DNA of 54,092 nt from Nemertoderma westbladi (Eukaryota > Xenacoelomorpha > Nemertodermatida > Nemertodermatidae): positions 1 to 54,092 of the forward strand of contig JAUCBJ010004850.1 of the NCBI GenBank assembly GCA_032718475.1, given 5' to 3'. The position numbers and the translations under genes are program-made. Positions 33,616 to 44,835 of this stretch are shown here, piece after piece (within the stretch, counting starts at the first letter, position 1; the number at the start of each line of letters is the position of its first letter). The notes beneath the pieces were generated by a model that worked only from the letters and a program-made list of their open reading frames with translations, had not been told where the DNA came from and searched no databases.

Positions 33616-36600
33616 CCAACCTTGTGTAATCCCGTCTACTCACCTTGTGTAATCCCGTCTACTCACCTTGTGTAATCCCGTCTACTCACCTTGTGTAATC
33701 CCGTCTACCCACCTTGTGTAATCCCGTCTACCCACCTTGTGTAATCCCGTCTACCCACCTTGTGTAATCCCGTCTACCCACCTTGTGTAATCCCGTCTAC
33801 CCACCTTGTGTAATCCCGCTCACCAACCTTGTGTAATCCCGTCTACCCACCTTGTGTAATCCCGTCTACCCACCTTGTGTAATCCCGTCTACCAACCTTG
33901 TGTAATCCCGTCTACCCACCTTGTGTAATCCCGTCTACCCACCTTGTGTAATCCCGTCTACCCACCTTGTGTAATCCCGCTCACCAACCTTGTGTAATCC
34001 CGTCTACCCACCTTGTGTAATCCCGTCTACCCACCTTGTGTAATCCCGTCTACCCACCTTGTGTAATCCCGTCTACCCACCTTGTGTAATCCCGTCTACC
34101 CACCTTGTGTAATCCCGCTCACCAACCTTGTGTAATCCCGTCTACCCACCTTGTGTAATCCCGTCTACCCACCTTGTGTAATCCCGTCTACCAACCTTGT
34201 GTAATCCCGTCTACCCACCTTGTGTAATCCCGTCTACCCACCTTGTGTAATCCCGTCTACCCACCTTGTGTAATCCCGCTCACCAACCTTGTGTAATCCC
34301 GTCTACCCACCTTGTGTAATCCCGTCTACCCACCTTGTGTAATCCCGTCTACCCACCTTGTGTAATCCCGTCTACCAACCTTGTGTAATCCCGTCTACCC
34401 ACCTTGTGTAATCCCGTCTACCCACCTTGTGTAATCCCGTCTACCCACCTTGTGTAATCCCGCTCACCAACCTTGTGTAATCCCGTCTACCCACCTTGTG
34501 TAATCCCGTCTACCCACCTTGTGTAATCCCGTCTACCCACCTTGTGTAATCCCGTCTACCCACCTTGTGTAATCCCGTCTACCCACCTTGTGTAATCCCG
34601 CTCACCAACCTTGTGTAATCCCGTCTACCCACCTTGTGTAATCCCGTCTACCCACCTTGTGTAATCCCGTCTACCAACCTTGTGTAATCCCGTCTACCCA
34701 CCTTGTGTAATCCCGTCTACCCACCTTGTGTAATCCCGTCTACCCACCTTGTGTAATCCCGCTCACCAACCTTGTGTAATCCCGTCTACCCACCTTGTGT
34801 AATCCCGTCTACCCACCTTGTGTAATCCCGTCTACCAACCTTGTGTAATCCCGTCTACCCACCTTGTGTAATCCCGTCTACCAACCTTGTGTAATTCCGT
34901 CTTCCAACCTTGTGTAATCCCGTCTACCAACCTTGTGTAATCCCGTCTACCCACCTTGTGTAATCCCGTCTACCCACCTTGTGTAATCCCGCTCACCAAC
35001 CTTGTGTAATCCCGTCTACCCACCTTGTGTAATCCCGTCTACCCACCGTGTGTAATCCCGTCTACCCACCTTGTGTAATCCCGTCTACCCACCTTGTGTA
35101 ATCCCGTCTACCCACCTTGTGTAATCCCGTCTACCCACCTTGTGTAATCCCGTCTACCCACCTTGTGTAATCCCGCTCACCAACCTTGTGTAATCCCGTC
35201 TACCCACCTTGTGTAATCCCGTCTACCCACCTTGTGTAATCCCGTCTACCCACCTTGTATAATCCCGTCTACCAACCTTGTGTAATCCCGTCCACCCACC
35301 TTGTGTAATCCCGTCTACCCACCTTGTGTAATCCCGTCTACCCACCTTGTGTAATCCCGCTCACCAACCTTGTGTAATCCCGTCTACCCACCTTGTGTAA
35401 TCCCGTCTACCCACCTTGTGTAATCCCGCTCACCAACCTTGTGTAATCCCGTCTACCCACCTTGTGTAATCCCGTCTACCCACCTTGTGTAATCCCGTCT
35501 ACCCACCTTGTGTAATCCCGTCTACCCACCTTGTGTAATCCCGTCTACCCACCTTGTGTAATCCCGTCTACCCACCTTGTGTAATCCCGTCTACCCACCT
35601 TGTGTAATCCCGCTCACCAACCTTGTGTAATCCCGTCTACCCACCTTGTGTAATCCCGTCTACCCACCTTGTGTAATCCCGTCTACCCACCTTGTGTAAT
35701 CCCGTCTACCCACCTTGTGTAATCCCGTCTACCCACCTTGTGTAATCCCGTCTACCCACCTTGTGTAATCCCGTCTACCCACCTTGTGTAATCCCGCTCT
35801 ACCCACCTTGTGTAATCCCGTCTACCCACCTTGTGTAATCCCGTCTACCCACCTTGTGTAATCCCGTCTACCCACCTTGTGTAATCCCGTCTACCCACCT
35901 TGTGTAATCCCGTCTACCCACCTTGTGTAATCCCGTCTACCCACCTTGTGTAATCCCGTCTACCCACCTTGTGTAATCCCGTCTACCCACCTTGTGTAAT
36001 CCCGTCTACCCACCTTGTGTAATCCCGTCTACCCACCTTGTGTAATCCCGTCTACCCACCTTGTGTAATCCCGTCTACCCACCTTGTGTAATCCCGTCTA
36101 CCCACCTTGTGTAATCCCGTCTACCCACCTTGTGTAATCCCGTCTACCCACCTTGTGTAATCCCGTCTACCCACCTTGTGTAATCCCGTCTACCCACCTT
36201 GTGTAATCCCGCTCACCAACCTTGTGTAATCCCGTCTACCCACCTTGTGTAATCCCGTCTACCCACCTTGTGTAATCCCGTCTACCCACCTTGTGTAATC
36301 CCGTCTACCCACCTTGTGTAATCCCGTCTACCCACCTTGTGTAATCCCGTCTACCCACCTTGTGTAATCCCGTCTACCCACCTTGTGTAATCCCGTCTAC
36401 CCACCTTGTGTAATCCCGTCTACCCACCTTGTGTAATCCCGTCTACCCACCTTGTGTAATCCCGTCTACCAACCTTGTGTAATCCCGTCTACCCACCTTG
36501 TGTAATCCCGTCTACCCACCTTGTGTAATCCCGTCTACCCACCTTGTGTAATCCCGTCTACCCACCTTGTGTAATCCCGCTCTACCAACCTTGTGTAATC

Positions 36601-39237
36601 CCGTCTACCCACCTTGTGTAATCCCGTCTACCCACCTTGTGTAATCCCGTCTACCCACCTTGTGTAATCCCGTCTACCCACCTTGTGTAATCCCGTCTAC
36701 CCACCTTGTGTAATCCCGTCTACCCACCTTGTGTAATCCCGTCTACCCACCTTGTGTAATCCCGTCTCACCAACCTTGTGTAATCCCGTCTACCCACCTT
36801 GTGTAATCCCGTCTACCCACCTTGTGTAATCCCGTCTACCCACCTTGTGTAATCCCGTCTACCAACCTTGTGTAATCCCGTCTACCCACCTTGTGTAATC
36901 CCGTCTACCCACCTTGTGTAATCCCGTCTACCAACCTTGTGTAATCCCGTCTACCCACCTTGTGTAATCCCGTCTACCCACCTTGTGTAATCCCGTCTAC
37001 CCACCTTGTGTAATCCCGTCTACCCACCTTGTGTAATCCCGTCTACCCACCTTGTGTAATCCCGTCTACCCACCTTGTGTAATCCCGTCTACCCACCTTG
37101 TGTAATCCCGTCTACCCACCTTGTGTAATCCCGTCTACCCACCTTGTGTAATCCCGTCTACCCACCTTGTGTAATCCCGTCTACCCACCTTGTGTAATCC
37201 CGTCTACCCACCTTGTGTAATCCCGTCTACCCACCTTGTGTAATCCCGTCTACCCACCTTGTGTAATCCCGTCTACCCACCTTGTGTAATCCCGTCTACC
37301 CACCTTGTGTAATCCCGTCTACCCACCTTGTGTAATCCCGTCTACCCACCTTGTGTAATCCCGTCTACCCACCTTGTGTAATCCCGTCTACCCACCTTGT
37401 GTAATCCCGTCTACCCACCTTGTGTAATCCCGTCTACCCACCTTGTGTAATCCCGTCTACCCACCTTGTGTAATCCCGTCTACCCACCTTGTGTAATCCC
37501 GTCTACCCACCTTGTGTAATCCCGTCTACCAACCTTGTGTAATCCCGTCTACCCACCTTGTGTAATCCCGTCTACCCACCTTGTGTAATCCCGTCTACCC
37601 ACCTTGTGTAATCCCGTCTACCAACCTTGTGTAATCCCGTCTACCCACCTTGTGTAATCCCGTCTACCCACCTTGTGTAATCCCGTCTACCCACCTTGTG
37701 TAATCCCGTCTACCCACCTTGTGTAATCCCGTCTACCCACCTTGTGTAATCCCGTCTACCCACCTTGTGTAATCCCGTCTACCCACCTTGTGTAATCCCG
37801 TCTACCCACCTTGTGTAATCCCGTCTACCCACCTTGTGTAATCCCGTCTACCCACCTTGTGTAATCCCGTCTACCCACCTTGTGTAATCCCGTCTACCCA
37901 CCTTGTGTAATCCCGTCTACCCACCTTGTGTAATCCCGTCTACCCACCTTGTGTAATCCCGTCTACCCACCTTGTGTAATCCCGTCTACCCACCTTGTGT
38001 AATCCCGTCTACCAACCTTGTGTAATCCCGTCTACCCACCTTGTGTAATCCCGTCTACCAACCTTGTGTAATCCCGTCTACCCACCTTGTGTAATCCCGT
38101 CTACCCACCTTGTGTAATCCCGTCCACCCACCTTGTGTAATCCCGTCTACCAACCTTGTGTAATCCCGTCTACCAACCTTGTGTAATCCCGTCTACCCAC
38201 CTTGTGTAATCCCGTCTACCCACCTTGTGTAATCCCGTCTACCCACCTTGTGTAATCCCGTCTACCCACCTTGTGTAATCCCGTCTACCCACCTTGTGTA
38301 ATCCCGTCTACCCACCTTGTGTAATCCCGTCTACCCACCTTGTGTAATCCCGTCTACCAACCTTGTGTAATCCCGTCTACCCACCTTGTGTAATCCCGTC
38401 TACCCACCTTGTGTAATCCCGTCTACCCACCTTGTGTAATCCCGTCTACCCACCTTGTGTAATCCCGTCTACCCACCTTGTGTAATCCCGTCTACCAACC
38501 TTGTGTAATCCCGTCTACCCACCTTGTGTAATCCCGTCTACCCACCTTGTGTAATCCCGTCTACCCACCTTGTGTAATCCCGTCTACCCACCTTGTGTAA
38601 TCCCGTCTACCCACCTTGTGTAATCCCGTCTACCCACCTTGTGTAATCCCGTCTACCCACCTTGTGTAATCCCGTCTACCAACCCACCTTGTGTAATCCC
38701 GTCTACCAACCTTGTGTAATCCCGTCTACCCACCTTGTGTAATCCCGTCTACCCACCTTGTGTAATCCCGTCTACCCACCTTGTGTAATCCCGTCTACCC
38801 ACCTTGTGTAATCCCGTCTACCCACCTTGTGTAATCCCGTCTACCAACCCACCTTGTGTAATCCCGTCTACCACCCACCTTGTGTAATCCCGTCTACCCA
38901 CCTTGTGTAATCCCGTCTACCCACCTTGTGTAATCCCGTCTACCCACCTTGTGTAATCCCGTCTACCCACCTTGTGTAATCCCGTCTACCCACCTTGTGT
39001 AATCCCGTCTACCCACCTTGTGTAATCCCGTCTACCCACCTTGTGTAATCCCGTCTACCCACCTTGTGTAATCCCGTCTACCAACCTTGTGTAATCCCGT
39101 CTACCCACCTTGTGTAATCCCGTCTACCCACCTTGTGTAATCCCGTCTACCCACCTTGTGTAATCCCGTCTACCCACCTTGTGTAATCCCGTCTACCCAC
39201 CTTGTGTAATCCCGTCTACCCACCTTGTGTAATCCCG
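33616..39237 (-). repeat. 23-bp minisatellite made from the LIM1 exon end and its 5' splice site
   Basis: About 244 copies of a 23-bp unit. On the Islet strand the unit is CGGGATTACACAAG (last 14 bases of the LIM1 exon, coding RDYT and part of R) followed by GTGGGTAGA (first nine intron bases). The array is continuous with the real junction at 39224. Nearly all units keep AAG|GTGGGT; some have GTTGGT, and the copies farthest from the exon have GTGAGT. A second variant, GTTGGTGAGC, recurs every 6, 7 or 8 units and forms a 483-bp (21-unit) higher-order repeat between 33979 and 34761. A few units are irregular (for example near 38690 and 38860). Confidence 0.97.
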
Positions 39238-39413
39238 TTTGCAGTAGGTTTTTCCATCGCGAACGAAACAAGTTATAGATTCATCGAGAAAACATTGACA
39301 TTGGGAACATTTAAGGCAAGTCGAGTGCCATTCAAGGTCGGGTGCGACTCGTAGGACAAACGGGTCTAATATAAGAGACCCACAGCCAACGCAGATCGGT
39401 GCTCGGGTATTAC
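39224..39413 (-). CDS. isl: Islet, LIM1 exon
   Basis: 190-bp internal exon between acceptor TTGAATATTTTAG and donor CAAG|GTGGGT. It codes [19 protein letters not shown], then [29 protein letters not shown] and KRDYTR. All LIM zinc ligands are present (C-x2-C, H-x2-C-x2-C-x2-C, C-x2-D), and [10 protein letters not shown] is identical to vertebrate ISL1. The exon starts with two bases of a split codon and ends with two bases of the Arg codon finished at 32437. A first exon with the start codon and about ten residues must lie at higher coordinates; I could not recognise it. Reading past the junction would add WVDGITQGG and a stop, so the apparent longer frame is intron. Confidence 0.95.
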
Positions 39414-40425
39414 CTAAAATATTCAAATTAATTAATTAATTTAATCAAAATCCGATGCATCATAAAATAGTATTTATTAGTAATAGTAAAAGATAAGTAA
39501 TATTATTTATGTATCATTATAATTAATTTAGAAATCAAGGCGGACGGACATGAGTTTTTTCTATTACTATACTATAATGGCCTGCTGCATTGAAGCTGCA
39601 GTGCTCAACATTGAGATGCTGTGCTGGTTTAATAAAAATGTTTGTTCTACCACCATGTCCCAGCTACAATTATTGGCTTGCTGTGATGCAGCGTGCATTA
39701 AGAATGCTGTGCCGGCTTATCGACAAAATTGCACCGCCACTACTCACTATCCCCCATGACTTTCGCGAGATTATCCGCATCTTCAAGGTCAGTGCCCTTT
39801 AAGAGGCGTCTCTAGAAAGTCATGAGCTGTCCAGGTCCACCATGCTTATTTTCTCCACGAGGACACCTAAGCATCACAGCTGGACCTCACGGCGAAAGCA
39901 ATGTCCTGCAAAGCGGAGGCGGCTTTGTTCTAGTGTCAAGCTTGGGGGAACCAATGAGACACCTACAATGTTATATAGTGCGTCTGGTTGGAGATGTGTG
40001 CATTGTACTTGACACAATGAACCCGGCGTAGCATTCTTGTGAATGTGCCATCCAGAGATTTGGTGTCCTCAGCAGTTAGAGCCCAGCATGGACTCCTATA
40101 TTGGACGGACATGAGACAGGACAAGGCGGAAATCAGACACGACAAGGAGGACATCAGACAGGACAAGGCTGGGGAAGTGTGGCGCCCCACCCCCCCCCCC
40201 CCCCCCCCCCCGCCATACAGATAACTGCCAAGAGAGGGGAGACTTACTTCTGGTTTCCTCCTGTATTTCGTGTTTTAACATTCACCAACAATATTAATTT
40301 ACTTTATTAATTAAGCGGCCCTATATTATTGTAAAATAATTATTGTTTTATGTAAGTGAGAGCTGTTCAAACCATCAGCAAACTGCAATAAATTATACTA
40401 CGGTCGTCTACTAACAGTCTGTGTG
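39414..40425. other. Intron or 5' flank of Islet with GC-richer block
   Basis: The block 39540-40190 is richer in GC than its surroundings and has short open frames on both strands, none recognisable. A 13-bp direct repeat GGACGGACATGAG occurs at 39542-39554 and 40103-40115. An imperfect short repeat built on GACAAGG and ACATCAGACA (40107-40168) precedes a C run at 40190-40211. The block may be an old mobile-element insertion, but nothing identifies it. Confidence 0.4.
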
Positions 40426-40570
40426 TGTTGGGGTCTGTGAGTCTGTGTTCCGAAGTTCTGTATGTTGGGGTCTGTGAGTCTGTGTTCCGAAGTTCTGTAT
40501 GTTGGGGTCTGTGAGTCTGTGTTCCGAAGTTCTGTATGTTGGGGTCTGTGAGTCTGTGTTCCGAAGTTCT
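40426..40570. repeat. 37-bp tandem repeat, about four copies
   Basis: Four nearly perfect copies of a 37-bp unit beginning TGTTGGGGTCTGTGAGTC. Unit starts are at 40426, 40463, 40500 and 40537. Confidence 0.93.
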
Positions 40571-41239
40571 GCTACACGACGGTACCAGACATGTGTTGTT
40601 GTCTGGTTTATTGTGAAATAAATTATATTCTGTTAATCCAGATTATTTTGTTTGTTTGTCTAACCACAATCGATAGGGTGTAAAGGGTATAACTGGGCAA
40701 CTGTTTGGTTTATTTCATGTAAATATACGATTATTTATAGATGCAACTCATAGATTATATTGCAGTCTAGACTCAGTCTTAAATCAGCATATCAGCTCAA
40801 AGCACAAAGGATAATTTATCGTCAAATCAAAAATATATAGTTAAAAAAGCCAAAATGAATTCAAAAAAATAAATTGATCGAGTTTCAATTAATTTATATT
40901 TCATGTTGTAACAAGGTGAAAATTACTAACTATACCGTGAAAGTCAGTACCACCAGACATCTGATAGAAAACCGAAGATGGTCATCTCTCCCCCCAGGAC
41001 CATCACAACACATATCAGTGACATACATACTGATAGCAAAGCAAAGCCGATCGTAATAATATGGGAGGAAATCTCTTGTTTTACTTATTCAAGTTAGGAC
41101 TATCTCGGTACTAAGACTTTCATAAATACGACCTCTTAATAAAGATAACAGCATATTATCAACCCTAACTGGCAACCGGGGTATTATACAACGTATAATT
41201 GGTCTGGGGGATTAAACTTATATATAACCCCCATATCTC
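40571..41239. other. AT-rich non-coding stretch
   Basis: No gene, RNA or clear repeat is seen here. Confidence 0.5.
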
Positions 41240-41770
41240 ATTTTAAAATTTTTATATCTTGGCCCAAAAATTACAATTTTGATGATATAAGACTTTTTGA
41301 TCACGATAAAGGTCGCCGATTTTCGCTGATTTTGAAAAGTTTTCAAGGTCGCTGATAACGACACCTCGTTAAAAATCATTAGTGGTAACGTAACTATCAT
41401 TTTTGGTGTTTTTCTGATGGTACGAAAAATACAAGTTAGCATAATATTTCAGACAGCAAAAATAAAACTTGGTTGGATAATACGATATTTTTGATATCAC
41501 ATTCGTGATCAGCGTCCCAGAAAACCCATATAATGTCTAAAAATCAGGTTGATTTAGAAATAATCTTTCATTATCAAATTTGTGCTACTTGTATCTTTCG
41601 TGCCGCCCATTGACAGATATCCAAAAATAACGTAACCATAAGGGACGATGTTTTTCAGTGTCATATTTGTGATTTGCATCCCAAAAACCCCATATGGTCA
41701 AAGACCATCCATTAACTTGATTCTTCGTGTCCCACGAAACTAACAGCCATAAAAATGGCGATTGTTCTAT
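41240..41770. repeat. Diverged non-coding repeat with CGTGATC and CCCATAT modules
   Basis: Two diverged direct modules of about 55 bp, starting ACGATATTTTTGATATCA (about 41481) and ACGATGTTTTTCAGTGTCA (about 41646), both continue with a GTGAT block, a GCGTCCC or GCATCCC block and AACCCATAT or ACCCCATAT. A further module on the opposite strand holds TTTATCGTGATC and two GCGACCTT blocks (41290-41360). The style resembles non-coding repeats found dispersed in many invertebrate genomes, but I cannot assign a family. Confidence 0.45.
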
Positions 41771-42291
41771 TGGGTAGCCCATAAAATTTTATGAAAAGTC
41801 ATGAAATCTTGGTTTTCCAAACAAATCTGACTCAAAGATACAGATGAATTACAAAAAATAGGGTTAATCGCTTTAAATACAATTATACAAATATATAAAT
41901 CAAGTTATAGAACTTATATAAATGTTCTAAGAACAGAACTTTAGTGGGGTTTATAAATGTTCTGGTAACTAATTTTATAAATGAGATTCTAAAACTATGA
42001 AAAGTCACCGGGTGACCAATAGTTTGAAATTAAATAATTTTCGGATTCGAGTAAAAAATAATTCAGTTTTTCTCCGGTATTTTACTTTCTACTGTAATCT
42101 GATTAAAAATACGTGCCCCCCCCCCCCCCCCACCCACCCCCCCCCCCACCATCCCCTCCCCAAGTCTAGACTCCAACCCCAACCACCAACCACCCAATAA
42201 TAACTAATTAATAAAAACTATAAATACTATACAACACCATAAACTTAAGATATGACCTCCGCCGTAATAAATCCGCGAAATAATTCACCAT
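41771..42291. other. Non-coding stretch with a C-rich tract
   Basis: Apart from the C-rich tract at 42116-42160, nothing is recognised. The tract consists of C runs interrupted by A. Confidence 0.5.
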
Positions 42292-42390
42292 CCGTCCTGG
42301 TAGCTCAGTGGTCTTAGTACACACACACCCGGCTGATAATGACCGGGACTTTGAAACCTAGGTACCGGGTTCGAGCCCCAATAGGGTCGG
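42292..42390 (+). repeat. tRNA-like sequence, probably a SINE head or tRNA pseudogene
   Basis: Contains a polymerase III A box, TAGCTCAGTGG (42301-42311), and B box, GGTTCGAGCCC (42368-42378). Ends CCGTCCT and GGGTCGG could pair as an acceptor stem with one mismatch. The middle is too long and the CCCGG/CCGGG stem has a ten-base loop, so a working tRNA is unlikely. No SINE tail is identified downstream. Confidence 0.45.
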
Positions 42391-43398
42391 TTGATATATT
42401 TCCCGTAAACTCGGTTTCAATACACCCACTTGGAATTTTTTTGAGGTTCCAAAAACCGGTGATTTTCTGATGTACTGTACTGTATTGTTATACATGCATA
42501 TACCAATTGAGGGAAAGGTGCAGGTTACAGAGGCAGGCTTCTCTAACCAAAACATTAAACAATCACTTTACCAATTGTGGGTGCACTGAAACCGAATTGA
42601 GCCGAGCATTTCTCTCACCTAGAATATTTTTCGATGACAACACGTCGCTATTAAACGGAAGATCGTCTCTTATCATATTTCTCTCTTCCACAAAAAGTTA
42701 TATCTTCAAGAATAAATATATATACTGAGGAGTGAGGCCCTATTAGCACGACAGTTGTTGAAAAGCAAAAGGACGACGAATTAGCAAAACTAACAATAAT
42801 AAAATAAAGTATCAGTTTAGTGAATACATAAACCTAAACGTTATACTAAATTAAATTTCCCAGCAACAACTAAACAAATTTAGATAACGTTTTTATACGT
42901 TCCAATTCCAAACGTAACTTTTATGAAAATCGACAAACATTGAACGATGAAACGAACCAATTGAATTATGATGAAATAGTTATCCAGCCTGGTATATTTA
43001 TCCATCTTATAGGCTCACTGCTGGAGATAGGTAAGAGTTAACGTCTCTGATTGGCTAAATCTCTCTAAAGGAACGTTTTGTTATTTCTCAGTTCGGTATT
43101 GCAATGGCAGAGGGCGCTAGAACTGATGAGCATACCAGTGACATTTAGTTAAGTTGTAGATCCATTCCCTTGCAGTTAGGCCTTAATAGTAATAGTTTTC
43201 TTGCTACACCATACCCTATTATACCTGTACACGGTTTTAGTACTATAAACAGCCAGACACAACTCTTGGAAGTTACCAGTAAGACAGGACAGAGATGGAG
43301 AGTGCCACACTAACCCCCAAGGTTCAACACTACGTAGCCATACAAACACTTTCTTAGCTTTCCCACCATAATTCTGTTAGCAGTTAGGTTTGCGAACC
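42391..43398. other. Non-coding stretch, nothing recognised
   Basis: No gene, RNA or strong repeat is seen. Confidence 0.45.
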
Positions 43399-43452
43399 AT
43401 TGTTACGAAATTCTACAAAGATAGTTACGGGCCCAGATCACCGGGATAAACA

Positions 43453-43598
43453 TAATCGAGTTAGGGTTGGGAGGGGGGAAAAACGAGAGGTCGGATCTTT
43501 AGGGCTTTATATTGGCACTTACATTAACGAACACCTTTTCGATCACCCTAAAGATCCGACCTCTCGTTTTTTCCCCCCTCCCAACCGTAACTCGATTA
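43453..43598. mobile_element. Foldback element with 52-bp inverted arms
   Basis: Left arm 43453-43504 and right arm 43546-43598 are complementary except for one mismatch and one extra A, with a 41-base loop. The arms begin TAATCGAGTTAGGGTTGGGA. The sequence ATTGTTACGAAATT occurs at 43399-43412 and again at 43598-43611, directly at the right arm end, which could mark a larger element or an old duplication. There is no coding capacity; it resembles a MITE or foldback transposon. Near-perfect arms suggest recent origin. Confidence 0.75.
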
Positions 43599-43612
43599 TT
43601 GTTACGAAATTG

Positions 43613-43700
43613 TAACTGCCTCAGCAAGGATTGAACCCGGGACTTACCAGCTATACGCATCGTTAGGTATTGTACACTTCAGGAGTGCACCAGTGAGGAG
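43613..43700 (-). repeat. tRNA-like relic
   Basis: On minus, a B-box motif GGGTTCAATCCTTG lies near 43625-43640, preceded by about 60 bases that could hold a degenerate A box (CTGGTGCACTCCTG). No full cloverleaf was found. Possibly the head of another SINE copy. Confidence 0.25.
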
Positions 43701-44590
43701 TGTGAAATAACTTCCGCGAAATGTATAAAATTTACTTATTTTCCTCGAAAACCAAGATTACTTGTATAAGGTGAGGGTGTGAAATATTGTGAAAAGGGTA
43801 AAAAATTATAGAGGAATGGAAATAAAGTTAACTGTGAGAAATATAAATACGGTAAAATTTGGAACATATATGGATAATTAACTATGCAACATTAAAAAAT
43901 CATAAAAATAAAGTTAAGAGAACCAACGTAAAGGAGAATTTGGAATGAATTTCGTGAATTCAGATATATAATTACTTATTTTATGCGCCGTATCACTGCA
44001 GTAGTAGATGTTCTCGATGTTCTCGATGTTAAATTAACCCAAATTATATGCCATGCACGAACGCAACCCTTATACCATCAGAGTTGTACAGTTGGTTAGT
44101 CAGTTAACCGGCGTATTTAGTATATACTAAATCCAAAACGTTGTAATCGGCAGATCAATACAACATAAATTCAATCCCCGACAGTCAGTCAGTTATAGAG
44201 CTGTATCGTGATATATCGATCGATCGCGTTTCAAACCGAACTCCATTTAGAGTTTGGCTTTTCGGGTAGTTTAATTACATCACAAAGCGCAGCGCATTAA
44301 GGTACAACGTAGAATACGTACATACCAAACGGTTGCGGTGATGTGGTTCTAACCGCCCTGCACTATTTGAAATTAATTTATTGAAATATTAAGAATTTCA
44401 TTACCCGTTTAAATCATTATACTGCCATCGAAAAAAACGTAAATTTGTGTTCCAATTATATATATACAGTATTATTATATAAATGTTTTTACAAAACGCC
44501 AGGAAATACTTCCTACAGGTCCACTGGCACCGAAATTTAGCCAACAATGTATTTACTTGCACATAATCGCAACTAATTGCATTTCCTTGC
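43701..44590. other. Non-coding stretch, nothing recognised
   Basis: AT-rich, with no supported gene. Confidence 0.45.
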
Positions 44591-44835
44591 ATTTTATTGC
44601 ATTGCATTGCATAGCCTTGTATTGCATTGCATCGAATAAAATTGCATTGCATTGCATAGCCTTGTATTGCATTGCATTGAATAAAATTGCATTGCATTGC
44701 ATAGCCTTGTATTGCATTGCATTGAATAAAATTGCATTGCATTGCATTGCATAGCCTTGTATTGCATTGCATTGAATAAAATTGCATTGCATTGCATTAT
44801 ATTGCATTGGATTGCATTGCATTACATTGACTTGC
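44591..44835. repeat. ATTGC-based tandem repeat
   Basis: A 5-bp ATTGC microsatellite organised into four blocks of about 45 bp. Each block contains ATAGCCTTGT and GAATAAA landmarks between ATTGC runs. Small open frames across it are by-products of the repeat. Confidence 0.9.

Noticed and set aside
39193-39223. Extension of the LIM1 reading frame past DYTR into WVDGITQGG
   Set aside because: This is intron: the frame in phase with LIM2 resumes at 32437, and GTGGGT marks the donor.
5216-39237. CRISPR arrays
   Set aside because: All arrays are contiguous identical units without unique spacers, and the exon structure shows an animal genome.
42292-42390. Functional tRNA gene
   Set aside because: A and B boxes are present, but the anticodon arm has a ten-base loop and the spacing is too long for a normal cloverleaf.
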